This document shows, in pieces, positions 6,008-6,812 of a stretch of DNA of 6,812 bases (position 1 is its first letter; each line of letters starts with the position of its first letter). The stretch comes from JBDIBB01 sp039812685 (GTDB taxonomy: Bacteria; Acidobacteriota; Vicinamibacteria; Vicinamibacterales; JAFNAJ01): contig JBDIBB010000190.1 of the NCBI GenBank assembly GCA_039812685.1, positions 1-6,812 of the forward strand. The letters are read 5' to 3'. The notes beneath the pieces were generated by a model. That model was given only the letters and a program-made list of their open reading frames with translations, was not told where the DNA came from and searched no databases. The position numbers and the translations under genes are program-made.

Positions 6008-6723
6008 GCGAGCTTGCGCGCAAGCCCGAAGCGGATACGCCGCGGCGGTTCAAGCCGTACCCGGCTTACAAGAACTCCGCCGTCGAGTGGCTGGGGAAGA
6101 TTCCGACGCATTGGGAAGTGAAGCGGCTGAAATTCAGTGCTGAGCTGAATCCGTCACCGCTGGAAACGCGCAGACTTTCCCAAGACGCGGAAGTGTCATT
6201 CGTGCCAATGGAGGCTGTCGGTGAGTATGGCGGTCTGGACCTTTCTAGGACCAAACCGCTGGCCGACGTTACCTCCGGGTACACGTACTTTGCGGACCGG
6301 GATGTTGTCGTCGCCAAGATCACGCCCTGCTTCGAAAACGGAAAAGGCGCGCTGGCCGCTGGGCTGACGAACGGCATCGCATTCGGGACCACAGAGCTGC
6401 ACGTGCTCCGCGCGCACGACGCGATTGACCGCAGGTACCTGTTATACGCCACCGTCGCCGACGCTTTTCGACGGCTTGGCGAAGCCGAGATGTATGGGGC
6501 GGGCGGTCAGAAGCGAGTCCCCGAGGCGTTCGTCGAGAACCTGAAGCACCCGATGCCCCCCGAGCCCGAGCAGCGCGCCATCGCCGCGTTCCTCGACCGG
6601 GAGACCGCGCGCCTCGACGCCCTCGTCGCCAAGGTCCGCGAGGCCATCGAGCGCCTGAAGGAACTCCGCACGGCGCTCATCTCCGCCGCGGTGACGGGCA
6701 GGATCGACGTTTCGGAAGGATGA
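6004..6723 (+). CDS. hsdS: Half-length type I restriction-modification specificity subunit HsdS (single target-recognition domain)
   Basis: The protein has 239 residues from GTG 6004, preceded by the strong site GGAGGT (5992-5997). HsdS chooses the DNA target and holds the HsdM subunits. The N-terminus has the family signature YKNSAVEWLGKIPTHWEVKR (22-41) that opens a target-recognition domain. The domain continues through FVPMEAVGEYGG, GYTYF, VVVAKITPCFENGKGA and FGTTELHVLRA to GAGGQKRVPEAFVENL. The conserved helical region then runs from PPEPEQRAIAAFLDRET (from 185) through the heptad-like RLDALVAKVREAIERLKELR to ALISAAVTGRI at the end. Usual HsdS proteins have about 400-460 residues and two such halves. 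The second recognition domain and one conserved region are missing here, with no frameshift or stop debris in the window. It lies in the toxin-antitoxin transcription unit, well separated from hsdM. Part of the recognition domain has lower GC than its flanks. Confidence 0.92.
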   Translation: MSELARKPEADTPRRFKPYPAYKNSAVEWLGKIPTHWEVKRLKFSAELNPSPLETRRLSQDAEVSFVPMEAVGEYGGLDLSRTKPLADVTSGYTYFADRDVVVAKITPCFENGKGALAAGLTNGIAFGTTELHVLRAHDAIDRRYLLYATVADAFRRLGEAEMYGAGGQKRVPEAFVENLKHPMPPEPEQRAIAAFLDRETARLDALVAKVREAIERLKELRTALISAAVTGRIDVSEG

Positions 6724-6764
6724 AGGATGAAGGATGAAGGATGAAGGATGAAGGATGAAGGATG
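6716..6764 (+). repeat. Seven perfect tandem copies of AAGGATG
   Basis: Seven head-to-tail copies of AAGGATG fill 6716-6764 without a mismatch; two more A bases continue the pattern before it breaks. The first unit contains the last codons and stop of hsdS, and the last unit supplies the ATG of the next gene. Each unit carries a Shine-Dalgarno-like AAGGA and an ATG, and each junction gives ATGA. Because seven is not a multiple of three, successive ATGs fall in successive frames. Those at 6720, 6727, 6734, 6741 and 6748 open five-codon ORFs (MKDEG then TGA). The one at 6755 reads eleven codons, and only 6762 stays open. Confidence 0.97.
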
Positions 6765-6812
6765 AAAGACCTGGCAACAAGGACTCGTGAGTTTGCCGTG
6801 CGCATTGTTCGG
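6762..6812 (+). CDS. Start of a probable four-helix-bundle (S23/IVP-type) protein, cut by the window edge
   Basis: ATG 6762, the last ATG of the heptamer array, opens a frame that is still open at the final base and gives 17 residues: MKDLATRTREFAVRIVR. This closely resembles the N-terminus of the four-helix-bundle family first described from 23S rRNA intervening sequences, whose members often begin MKDL followed by an amphipathic helix of the type RTKEFALRIIRL. The related Avd protein of diversity-generating retroelements shares the fold, but no retroelement is visible here. Members are often seen beside restriction-modification genes, and the function is unknown. The preceding AAGGA (6751-6755, 6758-6762) would serve as ribosome binding site. 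With so few residues the call rests on pattern memory alone. Confidence 0.6.
   Translation, partial: MKDLATRTREFAVRIVR

Noticed and set aside
6716..6764. Tandem repeat considered as CRISPR or as a phase-variable frame switch
   Set aside because: The units are seven bases with no spacers, so not CRISPR. A frame switch is ruled out because hsdS already stops in the first unit and the last ATG opens the next gene whatever the copy number.
6442..6780. Minus-strand frame with repeated HPSSFIL
   Set aside because: The repeat peptide is only the reverse translation of the AAGGATG array, and the remainder is antisense to the HsdS conserved region. Such peptides commonly arise as spurious gene calls.

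Overview
The window is GC-rich bacterial DNA (roughly two thirds G+C by eye). Every gene I can support lies on the + strand. The phylum cannot be fixed from this sequence. An outer-membrane barrel fragment points to a diderm. The high GC, the weakly led or leaderless starts, and a four-helix-bundle gene behind a heptamer repeat fit Acidobacteriota (Vicinamibacteria-like) or a similar soil lineage such as Myxococcota or Gemmatimonadota. This placement is inference, not a result.

Region 1 (1-1762) looks like ordinary chromosome. It holds the C-terminal end of a probable outer-membrane beta-barrel protein, an unrecognised 137-aa protein, a 296-bp gap with a perfect 15-bp inverted repeat, and a classical short-chain dehydrogenase/reductase (SDR) whose start lacks a ribosome binding site. 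A terminator-like hairpin follows the SDR stop.

Region 2 (about 1794-6812) is a defence locus: a type I restriction-modification operon with a type IV AbiE-like toxin-antitoxin pair inserted into it. The order is hsdM - terminator-like gap - promoter/operator - abiEi-like antitoxin - abiEii-like nucleotidyltransferase toxin - 48-aa unknown gene - half-length hsdS - heptamer repeat - start of a four-helix-bundle (S23/IVP-type) gene. No hsdR is visible; it may lie beyond the right edge.

The joints suggest how the parts work together. hsdM ends in a gap with hairpins. A promoter whose -35 and -10 sit at a 14-bp inverted repeat then starts a new unit. In that unit each gene overlaps the next by four bases (ATGA, ATGA, GTGA), and the hsdS stop overlaps the first ATG of a seven-copy AAGGATG array leading into the four-helix-bundle gene. 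If AbiEi represses its own promoter, as characterised relatives do, the specificity subunit of the restriction system would be controlled by the toxin-antitoxin repressor, while hsdM is expressed separately. HsdS has only one target-recognition domain, so two copies would be needed per complex and the DNA target should be symmetric.
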